64,000 nucleotides of DNA from Deltaproteobacteria bacterium (GTDB lineage Bacteria; Desulfobacterota; Desulfobacteria; Desulfobacterales; Desulfatibacillaceae), in assembly GCA_016235345.1 (NCBI GenBank), contig JACRLG010000002.1, forward strand, positions 158,965-222,964, in the 5' to 3' direction. The translations under genes were made by a program, and so were the position numbers. How positions within the stretch are numbered: position 1 is the first letter of the stretch; each line of letters starts with the position of its first letter. The notes under the pieces were generated by a model that was not told the origin of the DNA, ran no database searches, and worked only from the letters and a program-made list of their open reading frames with translations. Positions 8,469-18,018 of this stretch are shown piece after piece.

Positions 8469-8870
8469 TCAATACTCTGCATCTATGGTTGCCAGGACTT
8501 TATTGATTCGATCAGCTATGGAGGCCAGTTTCAGGGCCTTTATCATGTTGCCCTTCAATTTCAATTTTCCGGTCATGAGGGCCTTTTGGGATCCAAGCTC
8601 GGCGCGGGAAATGGCTGCGAAGGTCTCGTACTTGCCGGTTATGCGGAACTCGGCTTCGGGCGGCTCGCCCTCCCCAAGCAGAAGTTCGGCGAACTTGCCG
8701 TCCACGAAATTGAAGAAAAGGAAGCGGCTTTTTCCGTCCGGGCAGCCCTCGTAGATGTTGGACATGGAGGATGTCAGGTTTTTCATCTTGTCCGGGGTGA
8801 TTTCGGCCTTCAGCTTCTTCTCGGCCTCGTCCCGCCACTCCTTGGATAGATACGCGATTTTCCCCGCCAT
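8469..8870 (-). CDS. SCP2 sterol-binding-domain protein
   Basis: 133 residues, a single SCP2 fold. Typical features are the Lys/Glu-rich N-terminus, the middle segment RFLFFNFVDGKFAELLLGEG and the C-terminal region SQKALMTGKLKLKGNMIKAL, which is the characteristic GKLKxxGdm signature of SCP2 proteins. SCP2 domains bind fatty acyl chains, acyl-CoA or sterols in a hydrophobic tunnel and act in the cytosol. It is 42 nt after tetR and 22 nt before the M24 gene, on the same strand, so the three form one unit. The ligand cannot be inferred. Confidence 0.85.
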   Translation of the reverse strand: MAGKIAYLSKEWRDEAEKKLKAEITPDKMKNLTSSMSNIYEGCPDGKSRFLFFNFVDGKFAELLLGEGEPPEAEFRITGKYETFAAISRAELGSQKALMTGKLKLKGNMIKALKLASIADRINKVLATIDAEY

Positions 8871-8912
8871 GGACGCTTCCTTTCCCTTGGATGTTTCCGG
8901 TTTTGTTTCCGA

Positions 8913-9506
8913 TCAATCGGCTTTCTTGGAAATGAAAAGGCCGCTTGTGATCAAATCGAGAATCTGCTCGAAAAGCAGCAGCCCGGCCTTTTTCTCCATC
9001 TTTATGTAGCTTCTTATGATGAGCATCTTGTAAACGGAAAAAATCGCCTCCGCCGTGGTTTCAGGGTCCACCTTGCGGAAGCGCCCCGAAGCCATCCCCT
9101 CCTTTATCATGTCGGTGAGAAGCGCCACGCTGGCCCGGTTGACGTATTCGTAAGGGTCCTTTTCCGCGAACATGGGGAAGATGTCCGGGTCCAGTATCAG
9201 AAGACGGCGCAGGGCCTCGTCCTTTTCCAGGTAGAAGACTGCGGAGCGGCACATGGTGAGGAATTTCCCCTCCGGGCTTTGCTGCTCCTCCATGTCCTTG
9301 GCCACCCTGTCCTGCCAGCGCAGAAGCGCGAAGATGACGGTCTTATGGTAAAGCTCCCTCTTGTTTTTCACGTAGAGGTAAAGATTGCTGGGAGCCATGT
9401 CCAGGCGCCCCGCCACTTCTTCCAGGGTGGTCTTTCTGTAGCCGTGAAGCGAAAACGCCGAAAGCGCCGCCTGGTAAATCCGCTCGATGTCTTCCTTTTT
9501 TTTCAT
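8913..9506 (-). CDS. TetR/AcrR-family transcriptional regulator
   Basis: 197 residues. The N-terminal 50 form the TetR HTH (AFSLHGYRKTTLEEVAGRL, then DMAPSNLYLYVKNKRELYH), with the SNLYLYVKNK recognition helix typical of the family. The remaining helical domain would bind an inducer and dimerise; its C-terminal EKKAGLLLFEQILDLITSGL fits a fatty-acid-type TetR dimer interface. It is first in a minus-strand operon with SCP2 and M24 genes. A perfect 10-bp inverted repeat starts 13 nt upstream of the start codon and is the likely autoregulatory operator. An acyl-CoA or lipid ligand is a guess from context. Confidence 0.9.
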   Translation of the reverse strand: MKKKEDIERIYQAALSAFSLHGYRKTTLEEVAGRLDMAPSNLYLYVKNKRELYHKTVIFALLRWQDRVAKDMEEQQSPEGKFLTMCRSAVFYLEKDEALRRLLILDPDIFPMFAEKDPYEYVNRASVALLTDMIKEGMASGRFRKVDPETTAEAIFSVYKMLIIRSYIKMEKKAGLLLFEQILDLITSGLFISKKAD

Positions 9507-9518
9507 GATGATCGCTTA

Positions 9519-9551
9519 ATAAATGAATGAAAACTTCTTTTATTCATTTAT
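9519..9551. promoter_or_regulatory. Palindromic operator upstream of tetR
   Basis: ATAAATGAAT (9519-9528) and ATTCATTTAT (9542-9551) form a perfect 10-bp inverted repeat with a 13-nt spacer, immediately upstream of the TetR start at 9506. Position and symmetry fit a TetR dimer-of-dimers operator that controls the whole operon. Confidence 0.7.
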
Positions 9552-9610
9552 AGATAGACTCCTTAGGTTTTGTCAAGGGGTTTTGATGCTGTCCGGTCCA
9601 AAAACGCAAA

Positions 9611-9647
9611 CCGGGGGAAAGGCTGGCTGAGCCATCCCCTCCCCCGG
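9611..9647 (-). terminator. Possible terminator hairpin downstream of eno
   Basis: On the minus strand CCGGGGG (9647-9641) pairs with CCCCCGG (9617-9611), with a smaller nested TGGCT/AGCCA. It is followed by TTTGCGTTTTT. It lies about 175 nt beyond the enolase stop, past another repeat, so the assignment to eno is uncertain. Confidence 0.35.
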
Positions 9648-9669
9648 CGTTGTCGGGTGTTATATTAAT

Positions 9670-9776
9670 GTAGGTTGGGTGGTTCTGCGCGAAGCGCAGG
9701 TTCACCCAACATCTTAGATTCATTAAATAATTGTTGGGTGAACCCTCGCCTTTCGGCTCGGAACCACCCAACCTAC
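9670..9776. repeat. Double-palindrome repeat (GTAGGTTGGGTGG family)
   Basis: A perfect 16-bp inverted repeat (9670-9685 and 9761-9776, GTAGGTTGGGTGGTTC and its complement) encloses a second inverted pair (GGTTCACCCAACA and TGTTGGGTGAACC) and a small GCGC hairpin. The whole can fold as one long cruciform or as two hairpins. Similar GGTTGGGTGAAC palindromes occur scattered in many proteobacterial and cyanobacterial genomes (recalled). It sits between eno and tetR. Confidence 0.75.
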
Positions 9777-9787
9777 TTTCTTTGCCG

Positions 9788-9821
9788 CCTGACACAGCAG
9801 TTCGCGTTTTTAGACGGGCGT
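9788..9821 (-). repeat. Half hairpin repeat R2 directly after the eno stop
   Basis: Read on the minus strand after the eno TAG stop (9824-9822): AGACGCCCGTCT, then AAAAACGCGAACTGCTGTGTCA. Only the stop-proximal half of the repeat family is present; the TTGCATTTCATCG half is missing. The outer arm forms its own small AGACG/CGTCT stem. Confidence 0.65.
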
Positions 9822-11102
<1,281 letters not shown>

Positions 11103-11319
11103 TCACTCCCTATTTAAAAAGGAAACCTTTTTGGAAACCGGCCAGGACTCGGTCCGGGGGCTTTTGTTTTCCGTCTGATTATGCTTTATGATATTCTTCC
11201 GTTACGCAGAAATTACCCGTAAGCGGGCCTTGTGTCAACAACACAGAGGAAGAACCCCATCTGCAAGCCAAAAAACGAAGAAGGCTGTACGGCTGAAATT
11301 TTAAATTCGATTTCAACAA

Positions 11320-11439
11320 GGCCGATCACAAGCGATGAAATGCTAAGGTTGACGAGCGGCGCGGGGAGGAATAGTACTTTTCGTACATGACGACCCGCGC
11401 CGAGAAGTCTGACACTTAAGTTCGCGCTTGTGGACGGTC
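11320..11439 (-). repeat. Hairpin repeat R3, long form
   Basis: Outer arms GGCCGATCACAAGCG (11320-11334) and CGCTTGTGGACGGTC (11425-11439) pair imperfectly. The inner stem GGCGCGGG/CCCGCGCC (11358-11365, 11394-11401) encloses AGTAC/GTAC. The boxes GCGATGAAATGC and AAGTTCGCG match the family, though the second box is damaged (ACTTAAGTTCGCG). Unlike most copies it lies between two divergent genes, 20 nt before the 11459 start, and does not follow a stop codon. Confidence 0.75.
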
Positions 11440-11458
11440 GCATAAGGAAGAACCCTTC

Positions 11459-11872
11459 ATGGACAAGCTCTCGCCCTATTATCAGGCCCATCTGATTGCG
11501 GCAGCCGCACGACTCATGCAGCACAAGACCGGAGCGCCCCCCACGGCCTCGGAAATTGCAAAGGAACTCGGCCAGAATATCGAAGACGTCATCCACACGG
11601 TAAATTCCCTGTGCCGCGCAGGAGTGCTTGAAACGGTGGCCTCGGCCACGGGCGACCGCATTTTCGTGGCCGACCCGAAACCCATTGAAGACCTTCCACG
11701 CGAGCGCCAGGCGGCGGGCATGGAAAAGGACATCGAAAAATTCGCCGCCGAAAAAAAGGCCGCCCTAAGCCGCATAGAAAGCCTTGCCAAGGGCGAAGGC
11801 GCGCGGAAAAAGGATCTTTTCGCGGCAATTGAAGAACAATTGAAGGAGCAGGTCAAAAAAGGAAGGCAATAA
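11459..11872 (+). CDS. Small winged-helix-like protein with a helical tail
   Basis: 137 residues. The first 75 resemble a winged HTH: a helix, the turn segment GAPPTASEIAKELGQNIED, the recognition-helix-like VIHTVNSLCRAGVLETV and the wing GDRIFVADP. The C-terminal half (residues 80-137) is a charged amphipathic helix rich in Glu, Lys and Ala, probably a coiled coil. No cofactor or ligand site is visible. It is the first gene of the plus-strand envelope cluster, 15 nt before the next gene, so it may regulate that cluster; this is inferred from position only. Confidence 0.65.
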   Translation: MDKLSPYYQAHLIAAAARLMQHKTGAPPTASEIAKELGQNIEDVIHTVNSLCRAGVLETVASATGDRIFVADPKPIEDLPRERQAAGMEKDIEKFAAEKKAALSRIESLAKGEGARKKDLFAAIEEQLKEQVKKGRQ

Positions 11873-11887
11873 GATCAGCGATCGGCC

Positions 11888-12415
11888 ATGAAAACCTTCT
11901 CCACTTTTTTTATCGTAGTTCTGGTTTTTATCGCGGGGACTTCTTTTTACGCTTATTTGGACAACCCCCAAACCGATTTCTGGTGCCGCCATATTGACAT
12001 CAACATTAAAACTGGCCAAGTCCGGGAAACCAGGATGCGATTTTACCGCCCGGTCAGTCAGAAGATTGAAGATACCCTAATTACGAATATCCTGGCGGGA
12101 ACGGTCGTAAATGTAAAACCAGAAATTGATCCCTGGCAGCGCGTATACAGCCGAGGTGGCGGCCCTTATAAAATGTTCTATTCCCCTCATTACAGATTTC
12201 ATTCGGCTACATCGCAGATAACAGAGCTGGAGACCATTTTTGAAGTAAAAAAATTCTTGGACGCGGAGAAGAAGGAAATAGTCACCAAGGTGCTTACCCT
12301 CTGGCAGCAGTCCGGCCGGGACAACGAGGGAGGACTCTACATAATGAGTCTTTTAGATCATTACAGAGCCGGCCCGCTTGCGCATACGGCAGAATCTGCG
12401 CCCCAAAACAGGTAA
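11888..12415 (+). CDS. Uncharacterised membrane-anchored or secreted protein
   Basis: 175 residues. An N-terminal hydrophobic segment (FFIVVLVFIAGTSFYAYL, residues 7-24) is either a membrane anchor or an uncleaved signal. The rest is a soluble alpha/beta region that I cannot place, starting NPQTDFWCRHIDINIKTGQ and ending in a helical tail. It looks like a periplasm-facing anchored protein. Its local base composition is lower in GC than the genes that follow. It lies 15 nt after the winged-helix gene and 16 nt before the ABC permease gene, so it is likely co-transcribed with the exporter. Confidence 0.6.
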   Translation: MKTFSTFFIVVLVFIAGTSFYAYLDNPQTDFWCRHIDINIKTGQVRETRMRFYRPVSQKIEDTLITNILAGTVVNVKPEIDPWQRVYSRGGGPYKMFYSPHYRFHSATSQITELETIFEVKKFLDAEKKEIVTKVLTLWQQSGRDNEGGLYIMSLLDHYRAGPLAHTAESAPQNR

Positions 12416-12431
12416 TCGATAAAAGGTAGCC

Positions 12432-13658
12432 ATGCTCGTTAAACTGGCCTTCCGCAACATCTGGAGAAACAAGCGGCGCACCATTGTGACCATGATTTCC
12501 ATGGCCTTCGGGCTTGCCCTGGCCATTTTCTTCGTGTCATGGGGAGCGGGCGTCTACGCCAAGCTCATCGATCAGGCCGTGAGGCTACAGGCCGGGCACG
12601 TCACCCTTGAGCACCGGCTCTTTCGCGACGCCCCCGCCATTGACCTGTACGTGGAAAAATCGTCGGAAATCGTCAAAGCCGTTTCCGGCTGGCCCGAAGT
12701 GGAGGAGGTAAAGCCCATAGTCATGGGCCAGGGCATGATTAAATCCGGGGCCGGAAGCCTTGGGGCCGCCGTCATGGGGGTTCTGCCCTCGGCGGAATCG
12801 GCGGCGTCCCCGCTGGTCAAAAGCATCAAAAAGGGCGGCTACCTTGAAGACTCCGACGGGGCGTTAGCTGTTGTTGGAAGCAAGCTCGCGGCAAAGCTCA
12901 ATCTTGATGTCGGGAAAAAATTCGTCATCGCCACAAACGACGTTTCCGGCAACCTCACCGAGGAGCTTTGCCGGGTAAAGGCCATTTTCGAGACAAAATC
13001 GGATGAGATGGACACCTACGTAATCCAGGTTCCCATTAGTTTTGCCCGGAGCCTGTTCAGGATGCCGGAGGATTCGGCCACCCAGCTTGGCGTGATCCTC
13101 AACAACGCCAAGTTCCAGAAGCCGGTGAAAAAAAGGCTCGCCGCAACATTGCCGGAGACCCGCGCAGCAGTTCGCGCCTGGCAGGAGGTCATGCCGGAGG
13201 TGGCCTCCTACATTAGAATGGACCGAAGCTCCAACTGGATTTTCCAGGCCATTCTGCTCTTTCTGGTCCTTTTCACCATATTCAACACCGTTAGCATGTC
13301 GGTTCTGGAGCGGCGGCGGGAGTTCGCCATTTTGATGGCCATAGGCACAAGGCCCGGCCAGCTTGCTTCCGTGGTGTTCCTGGAATCGGCCTTTCTGGGG
13401 GCCCTGGGCTGCATTTCGGGGATAGTGCTGGGTGGAATAATCGCCTGGATTTTCAACGTGGTGGGCATAGACCTCGCCTGGTTCGTGGAGGGCGGCATAT
13501 CCATTTCGGGCTTTGCGGTCTCCACCCGCATTTTCACCATGGTAACGCCCGGAATACTTTTCGTGCCTGCGGCCCTGGTTTTCGCGGCAACGCTTTTGGT
13601 GAGCATCTTTCCCATGCGCCGGGCCATCAAGATCGCCATTGCCGACTATTTGAGATAA
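12432..13658 (+). CDS. FtsX/MacB-type ABC transporter permease (LolC/E-like)
   Basis: 408 residues with the classic layout: an N-terminal helix (TIVTMISMAFGLALAIFFVS) after the FRNIWRNKRR motif, a large periplasmic MacB_PCD domain (about residues 45-260), then three C-terminal helices (FQAILLFLVLFTIFNTVSM; FLESAFLGALGCISGIVLGG; ILFVPAALVFAATLLVSIF). The ERRREFAILMAIGTRPGQL segment is the coupling helix typical of LolC/LolE/FtsX permeases. This family drives mechanotransmission, moving lipoproteins or other amphipaths out of the inner membrane. It sits 16 nt before its ATPase and is followed by a beta-barrel gene, consistent with an envelope lipid or lipoprotein export role. Confidence 0.9.
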   Translation: MLVKLAFRNIWRNKRRTIVTMISMAFGLALAIFFVSWGAGVYAKLIDQAVRLQAGHVTLEHRLFRDAPAIDLYVEKSSEIVKAVSGWPEVEEVKPIVMGQGMIKSGAGSLGAAVMGVLPSAESAASPLVKSIKKGGYLEDSDGALAVVGSKLAAKLNLDVGKKFVIATNDVSGNLTEELCRVKAIFETKSDEMDTYVIQVPISFARSLFRMPEDSATQLGVILNNAKFQKPVKKRLAATLPETRAAVRAWQEVMPEVASYIRMDRSSNWIFQAILLFLVLFTIFNTVSMSVLERRREFAILMAIGTRPGQLASVVFLESAFLGALGCISGIVLGGIIAWIFNVVGIDLAWFVEGGISISGFAVSTRIFTMVTPGILFVPAALVFAATLLVSIFPMRRAIKIAIADYLR

Positions 13659-13674
13659 CGAAGGGGGAATCGCA

Positions 13675-14361
13675 TTGGATCCCATCAATCCAATCATAAA
13701 GGTGGAAAACGTCGTCAAAACCTACGGCTCGAACTCCGTGACAACTGCCGCCCTGCAGGGGGTGAGCCTCTCGCTTTGTTCGGGCGATTTCACGGTGATG
13801 GCCGGGCCTTCGGGCTCCGGGAAAAGCACCCTTTTAAACATCATCGGCGGCTTGGACAGGCCAACTTCGGGCCGGGTGGAAATAGAGGGCCGCGACCTTT
13901 CGGCCATGAAGGACTCCGACGTGAGCCTTTTGCGGCGCGACCGCATAGGCTTCATTTTCCAGGGATACAACCTGATTCCAGTGATGACGGCCATGGAAAA
14001 CGCCGAGTACGTGATGATGTTAAAGGGTGTGCCGGTTGCCCAACGCCGTGAGAGGGTGCGGGAGGTCCTTGATCAGGTGGGGCTTTCCGGCCTTGAAAAC
14101 CGCTTTCCCCGCGAGCTTTCGGGCGGCCAGCAACAACGGGTGGCCATAGCAAGAGCCATTGCCGCCGAGCCCGCCCTGGTCCTGGCCGACGAGCCCACCG
14201 CCAACGTGGATTCCAAGACCGGCGAGGCCCTTATAACGCTGATGCGAAGCCTTAACGAGAAGGGCGTCACCTTTCTTTTCTCCACCCACGACCACGCCAT
14301 CATGCGCCAGGCCCGGCAGATGATAGTTCTGAAGGACGGAAGGATAGAGTCGGAAAGCTGA
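13675..14361 (+). CDS. LolD/MacB-type ABC transporter ATP-binding protein
   Basis: 228 residues starting at TTG 13675 behind AAGGGGGAA. Walker A is GPSGSGKST, the Q-loop FQGYNLIPVMTAMEN, the signature LSGGQQQRVAIARAI, Walker B ALVLADEPT and the switch His is in STHDHAIM. Spacing and the QGYNLIPVMTA Q-loop place it in the LolD/MacB/FtsE subgroup that partners with FtsX-type permeases. It energises the permease encoded 16 nt upstream. The following beta-barrel gene starts 16 nt after the stop, so permease, ATPase and outer-membrane protein form one transcription unit. Confidence 0.93.
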   Translation: MDPINPIIKVENVVKTYGSNSVTTAALQGVSLSLCSGDFTVMAGPSGSGKSTLLNIIGGLDRPTSGRVEIEGRDLSAMKDSDVSLLRRDRIGFIFQGYNLIPVMTAMENAEYVMMLKGVPVAQRRERVREVLDQVGLSGLENRFPRELSGGQQQRVAIARAIAAEPALVLADEPTANVDSKTGEALITLMRSLNEKGVTFLFSTHDHAIMRQARQMIVLKDGRIESES

Positions 14362-14377
14362 TAAGGAGAAATCTCGG

Positions 14378-15694
14378 ATGCTCTCCATCCCCTCCCCGAA
14401 AAGCCTGCGAAAAGCCGCGATAACAGCCTTAGTGGCCGCAGCCCTGATGCTTCCCCGTCCCGCTTTCGCCCTTCTGGGCGACTCCGACAAGGCCTTCGGG
14501 CTGGCAGGGTCGGTGCGGGGTATCGCCCTATATAGCGATCCGTATGATTTTCCGGCCTTTTTCGGAACGGACGGCGACGCCGACACCACCCTCTCCGGCA
14601 TTCTCCGGGTCACGGCCCTGGGGCGTCCCACCGAAAAATTCTCGTACGAATTCCATGCCGTTACCCATTACGACCATTTTTCCGCAAGCGGCGGGGACGC
14701 CCTTTCATCATCGGGAAAGCCGCAATACCGGGCCTGGGACGAGGCCTGGGACATTTCGAGCGGCGAACACCATGCATCCTCCCTTTCCATCGACCGGGCA
14801 AGCGTGAAAATCTCCCTAAGGCGCGCCGACCTCACCATAGGCAGGCAGGCCGTCACCTTCGGCAAGGCCTGGTTCTGGAATCCGCTGGACCTCTTTTCCC
14901 CCTTCGACGCCACCCAGTTCGACCGGGACTACAAGGCAGGAGTTGACGCCATACGCCTGGACGCCCCATTTTCCGACTTTTCCGGGGCCACCGTCATTTA
15001 CGTTGCAGGTAGGGAACTGGACGGGTCGGGCGGCTACAAGACAAACGACAACATCGACGCCTCGTGGAGCGGCTCGGCCCTGATCGGGCGGCTTTACGCC
15101 ACGGTCAGGGGCTTTGACCTGGCCCTTTCGGGCGGAAAGGTTTACGGCGGCTTCCACGCCGGGGCCGGGGCCAGCGGAGAAGTGGGGCAGCTTGCCCTGC
15201 GCTTCGAGGCGGCTGGCTTTTTCGCGGACGACAACGGCCCCGCCCTTCCCTTCCCCCTTGCGGGCGATCTTTACGAGGACAGCGCAACGGCTGTAATCGG
15301 CATTGGCCACAGGTTCGACAACAGCCTGGACATCGAGGCTGAGTACCTGATCAATTCCGGCGGGGCCGGTGAAGACTGGAACGAGGCTTTCAGCCGCTTT
15401 CAGAAAGGGGCCATACCCCAGATGTCCCGGAACGTCCTGGGCTTTTCCGCCTCCTACGAGATAAACCCCCTGGCCACGGCGCGGATTTCCGTCATCCAGA
15501 GCCTTTCGGCCCCCATATCCACCAATATATCGCCGAATCTCACCATCAGCCTTTCCGACAACGCCGAAGCAATAATGGGGGCTTCCATAAACGCCGGAAA
15601 AAGGCCCAAGGCCCCCTTGGGAGCGCCCGACATCAAAAGCGAGTTCGGCTCCTTCCCCTCCCAGTTTTACGTTGAAATCAAACAATATTTCTGA
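14378..15694 (+). CDS. Outer-membrane beta-barrel protein
   Basis: 438 residues. It has a signal peptide with a clear hydrophobic core and AFA cleavage (AALMLPRPAFALLG), alternating amphipathic beta strands throughout, and a C-terminal aromatic ending FYVEIKQYF, the signal used by the BAM complex. The segment DLTIGRQAVTFGKAWFWNPLDLFSPF resembles porin-like or DUF1302-type barrels (RxxxxWG-type strand followed by NPxDxF). It directly follows the LolD-like ATPase gene, which suggests the barrel is the outer-membrane partner of the exporter. The substrate is unknown. Confidence 0.8.
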   Translation: MLSIPSPKSLRKAAITALVAAALMLPRPAFALLGDSDKAFGLAGSVRGIALYSDPYDFPAFFGTDGDADTTLSGILRVTALGRPTEKFSYEFHAVTHYDHFSASGGDALSSSGKPQYRAWDEAWDISSGEHHASSLSIDRASVKISLRRADLTIGRQAVTFGKAWFWNPLDLFSPFDATQFDRDYKAGVDAIRLDAPFSDFSGATVIYVAGRELDGSGGYKTNDNIDASWSGSALIGRLYATVRGFDLALSGGKVYGGFHAGAGASGEVGQLALRFEAAGFFADDNGPALPFPLAGDLYEDSATAVIGIGHRFDNSLDIEAEYLINSGGAGEDWNEAFSRFQKGAIPQMSRNVLGFSASYEINPLATARISVIQSLSAPISTNISPNLTISLSDNAEAIMGASINAGKRPKAPLGAPDIKSEFGSFPSQFYVEIKQYF

Positions 15695-15882
15695 TTCGCC
15701 GAATCATGGGCTTCTCCGTCAGATTGCCGTTGTGGCGTCTTCGGTTTCGTGGTATGTGTGTATGAAAAAAACCTATTCACATAAATGCGGCAAGGCCCGC
15801 TGAAAAAAAGATTCCTTGGGGCTCCTTTAACCCGGACGCCGGAAAAAGACCCTCAAGCCACCCAAAAGCATGGAGACCGGCA

Positions 15883-16644
15883 ATGTCACGAAACCGAGCG
15901 AAAATTTCCTTGTGCCTCATGGCCGCAGCCGTGGCGCTCGCCCTGGCCGCAAGCCCGGCCTTCACCGAGCAGAAGAAGGCCCAACCGGCAAAAGCCCAGG
16001 CCGTGAAAGCCGCGCCCGTCGTGGCCCTGCCGCCCAACGCGGTTGCCGACGGAGACCTTGTGAGGCTCAAGAACATCACCATCAACAAAAAGACCAGGGA
16101 AATCAGGATCGCCGTAAAAACCGCCATCGACCGTGGCATCCTGGAATACCTCCTGGTGGGCGAAAAGGGCAAGGCCTACGAATCTGCCTTCAAGACGGTT
16201 GACGCGCTGCCCTCGGAGCTTCATTTCGCCCTTATTCTCATCGGTTGCGAAGCCCTGCCCTTCGACAATTTCATGAGGCTTCTGGAAACCGCCAAAGGGC
16301 GGGATGAGTTGAAAAAAAATTTCCCCCAGACTCTTTTGACCCTGGAAATAGCGCAAAAAGGCAAGCCCGTCCCCCTGTCCACTGTGGTGCGCGACCGCGA
16401 GGGTAAAAAGGATCCCCTTATCTGGGTCCACACCGGCGGGCGCTTTCTTGGGGAAACCCCGTACAGGGCGGACCAGGAGCTTTCCTTCATCGGCGTGTGG
16501 CCCGATGTTTCCGCCGTGATAAACCTGTTTTCGGGCCGCCAGAACCCATACCGGGGAAATTTCGGCTTTGAAATGAACACCAGGGCCAAGGGTCTTAAAA
16601 AGGACCTGGACTATGAAATCGTGATCAGGAGGTACTCCAAATGA
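15883..16644 (+). CDS. Secreted YdjY-domain protein
   Basis: 253 residues. A signal peptide spans residues 1-28 (LMAAAVALALAASPAFTE), then an Ala/Lys/Pro linker. The domain at residues 60-160 has the YdjY hallmarks: NITINKKTREIRIAVKT, then a Gly-Ile-Leu-Glu-Tyr-Leu-Leu-Val core followed by GKAYESAFKT and LHFALILIGCEALPF. YdjY domains occur in periplasmic proteins near redox or envelope functions; no activity is established. The stop overlaps the ATG of the squalene-cyclase-repeat gene (ATGA), so the two proteins are co-translated and probably work together. Confidence 0.75.
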   Translation: MSRNRAKISLCLMAAAVALALAASPAFTEQKKAQPAKAQAVKAAPVVALPPNAVADGDLVRLKNITINKKTREIRIAVKTAIDRGILEYLLVGEKGKAYESAFKTVDALPSELHFALILIGCEALPFDNFMRLLETAKGRDELKKNFPQTLLTLEIAQKGKPVPLSTVVRDREGKKDPLIWVHTGGRFLGETPYRADQELSFIGVWPDVSAVINLFSGRQNPYRGNFGFEMNTRAKGLKKDLDYEIVIRRYSK

Positions 16645-17831
16645 AGTTGAAAAAAGCGGCTGCCGTTCTTGTTGCGGCGGCATTCATTCTTGCTCCGGTG
16701 GTTTACGCCAAGCAAAAACCCGTCACCATAGGAAAGGCTGCGGCCAAAGGGAAGGTTTCGGTTTCCCTGGAGCAGCGGGCCATGGCGGGCCTGAGAAGCG
16801 CCACCAAGTATTTCATGACGGCCCAGAAGCCCGACGGCTCCTGGAACGACGACCCGGCCATTACGGCCCTGGTGGCCTACAGCCTCATGCTGGACCCGGT
16901 CTACACGCCGGATAAAAAGGTTCCGGCGGCCATCCAGAAGGGCCTCAATTACGTGGCGAAATTCGCCCAGCCCGACGGCGGCATCTACCGCAAGGAATTG
17001 TCCAACTACACAACCGCAGTCTGCCTCATGGCGCTTACCCGGTCCAACCAGAAGCAGTATGGGAACGTGATCGCAGGCGCAAGGAAGTACCTCATCGAAA
17101 CCCAGGTTGACGAGGGCGAGGGCTACACAAGCGACAAGGTCTACTACGGCGGCCACGGCTACGGCGGAGCCAACAGCGACGGCAGGCCCGACATGAGCAA
17201 CACCTGGCTCGCCCTTTCGGCCATCAGGGCGGCTGAGCAGTATCAGGACCGCTTCTCCGGCGTGGTTCCCAAGGACAAGGGACAGGTGGAGCGTGAGGAG
17301 AAGGAGATGGGGCTTCACTGGCAAAAGGCCCTTGCCTTCATCAACCGCTGCCAGAACAACAAGGCGGTCAACGACCAGCCCTACACGATGGACGACGGCG
17401 GCTTCATATACGAAACCGGCACGTATAAAAAGGAGCGCAGCCACTCCTACGGCTCCATGACCTACGCAGGCGTAATGAGCCTTCTGATAGCCCGGACCGA
17501 CAAGAGCGATCCCAGGGTGAAGAAGGCCGTGGAGTGGATAAGGGCCAACTACACCTTGGACACCAACCCCGGCTTCGGCACGGAATCCATTTTCTACTAC
17601 TACACCACCTTCGCCAAGTGCATGGACCTCATCAACGAGGACGTTATAACCGACACTATGGGCAAGCAGCACCGCTGGCGCGAGGAGCTGGTCCACAAGC
17701 TGGTCTCCCTTCAAAAGGGCGAGGGCTATTGGCAGAACCCCAACAACCGCTACATGGAAAACATGAAGGAACTGGCCACGGCCTATTCCGTGATCGCCTT
17801 GAAACACGCGCTACGTCACCAGAGCCTGTAA
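16641..17831 (+). CDS. Secreted prenyltransferase/squalene-oxidase-repeat protein
   Basis: 396 residues with a signal peptide (AAAVLVAAAFILAPVVYA). The body has alpha/alpha-barrel repeats of the squalene-cyclase/prenyltransferase type: QKPDGSWNDDPAITALVAYS, QPDGGIYRKELSNYTTAVCL, YSLMLDP and TYAGVMSLLIARTDKSDP. I do not see the DxDD catalytic motif of squalene-hopene cyclases, so a cyclase activity is not supported. Such secreted repeat proteins are often binding or scaffold proteins. It is coupled by a 4-bp overlap to the YdjY gene. Repeat R4 starts about 10 nt after its stop. Confidence 0.78.
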   Translation: MKLKKAAAVLVAAAFILAPVVYAKQKPVTIGKAAAKGKVSVSLEQRAMAGLRSATKYFMTAQKPDGSWNDDPAITALVAYSLMLDPVYTPDKKVPAAIQKGLNYVAKFAQPDGGIYRKELSNYTTAVCLMALTRSNQKQYGNVIAGARKYLIETQVDEGEGYTSDKVYYGGHGYGGANSDGRPDMSNTWLALSAIRAAEQYQDRFSGVVPKDKGQVEREEKEMGLHWQKALAFINRCQNNKAVNDQPYTMDDGGFIYETGTYKKERSHSYGSMTYAGVMSLLIARTDKSDPRVKKAVEWIRANYTLDTNPGFGTESIFYYYTTFAKCMDLINEDVITDTMGKQHRWREELVHKLVSLQKGEGYWQNPNNRYMENMKELATAYSVIALKHALRHQSL

Positions 17832-17839
17832 ACGGATAA

Positions 17840-17922
17840 CAGCCTGTCTAAAAACGCGAACTGCTGTGTTGCACTTCATCGTTTTTATCCAGGCTTCATA
17901 TTTAGCCTTTTTCAACGGGCTG
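17840..17922 (+). repeat. Hairpin repeat R4
   Basis: Stem arms GCCTGTCTAAAAACG (17842-17856) and CGTTTTTATCCAGGC (17880-17894) match at 13 of 15 positions. They enclose CGCGAACTGCTGTGTTGCACTTCATCG. A further outer pairing CAGCC..GGGCTG (17840 to 17922) and an AGGCT/AGCCT hairpin extend it. It begins 8 nt after the stop codon of the preceding gene, in the standard orientation. Confidence 0.75.
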
Positions 17923-18018
17923 GTAAAAAAAGAACCTTTCCTTATGATCCTTGGGCCGGCGGATGCTTAACAGCGCCTCCGGCCCGTTTTCCCTCCATGA
18001 AAGCAGGGTGGGCTCACC

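Noticed and set aside
13161-13180. A copy of the box CAGCAGTTCGCG inside the FtsX-type permease gene
   Set aside because: It lies in a normal coding context (Ala-Val-Arg-Ala) and has no second box or arms.
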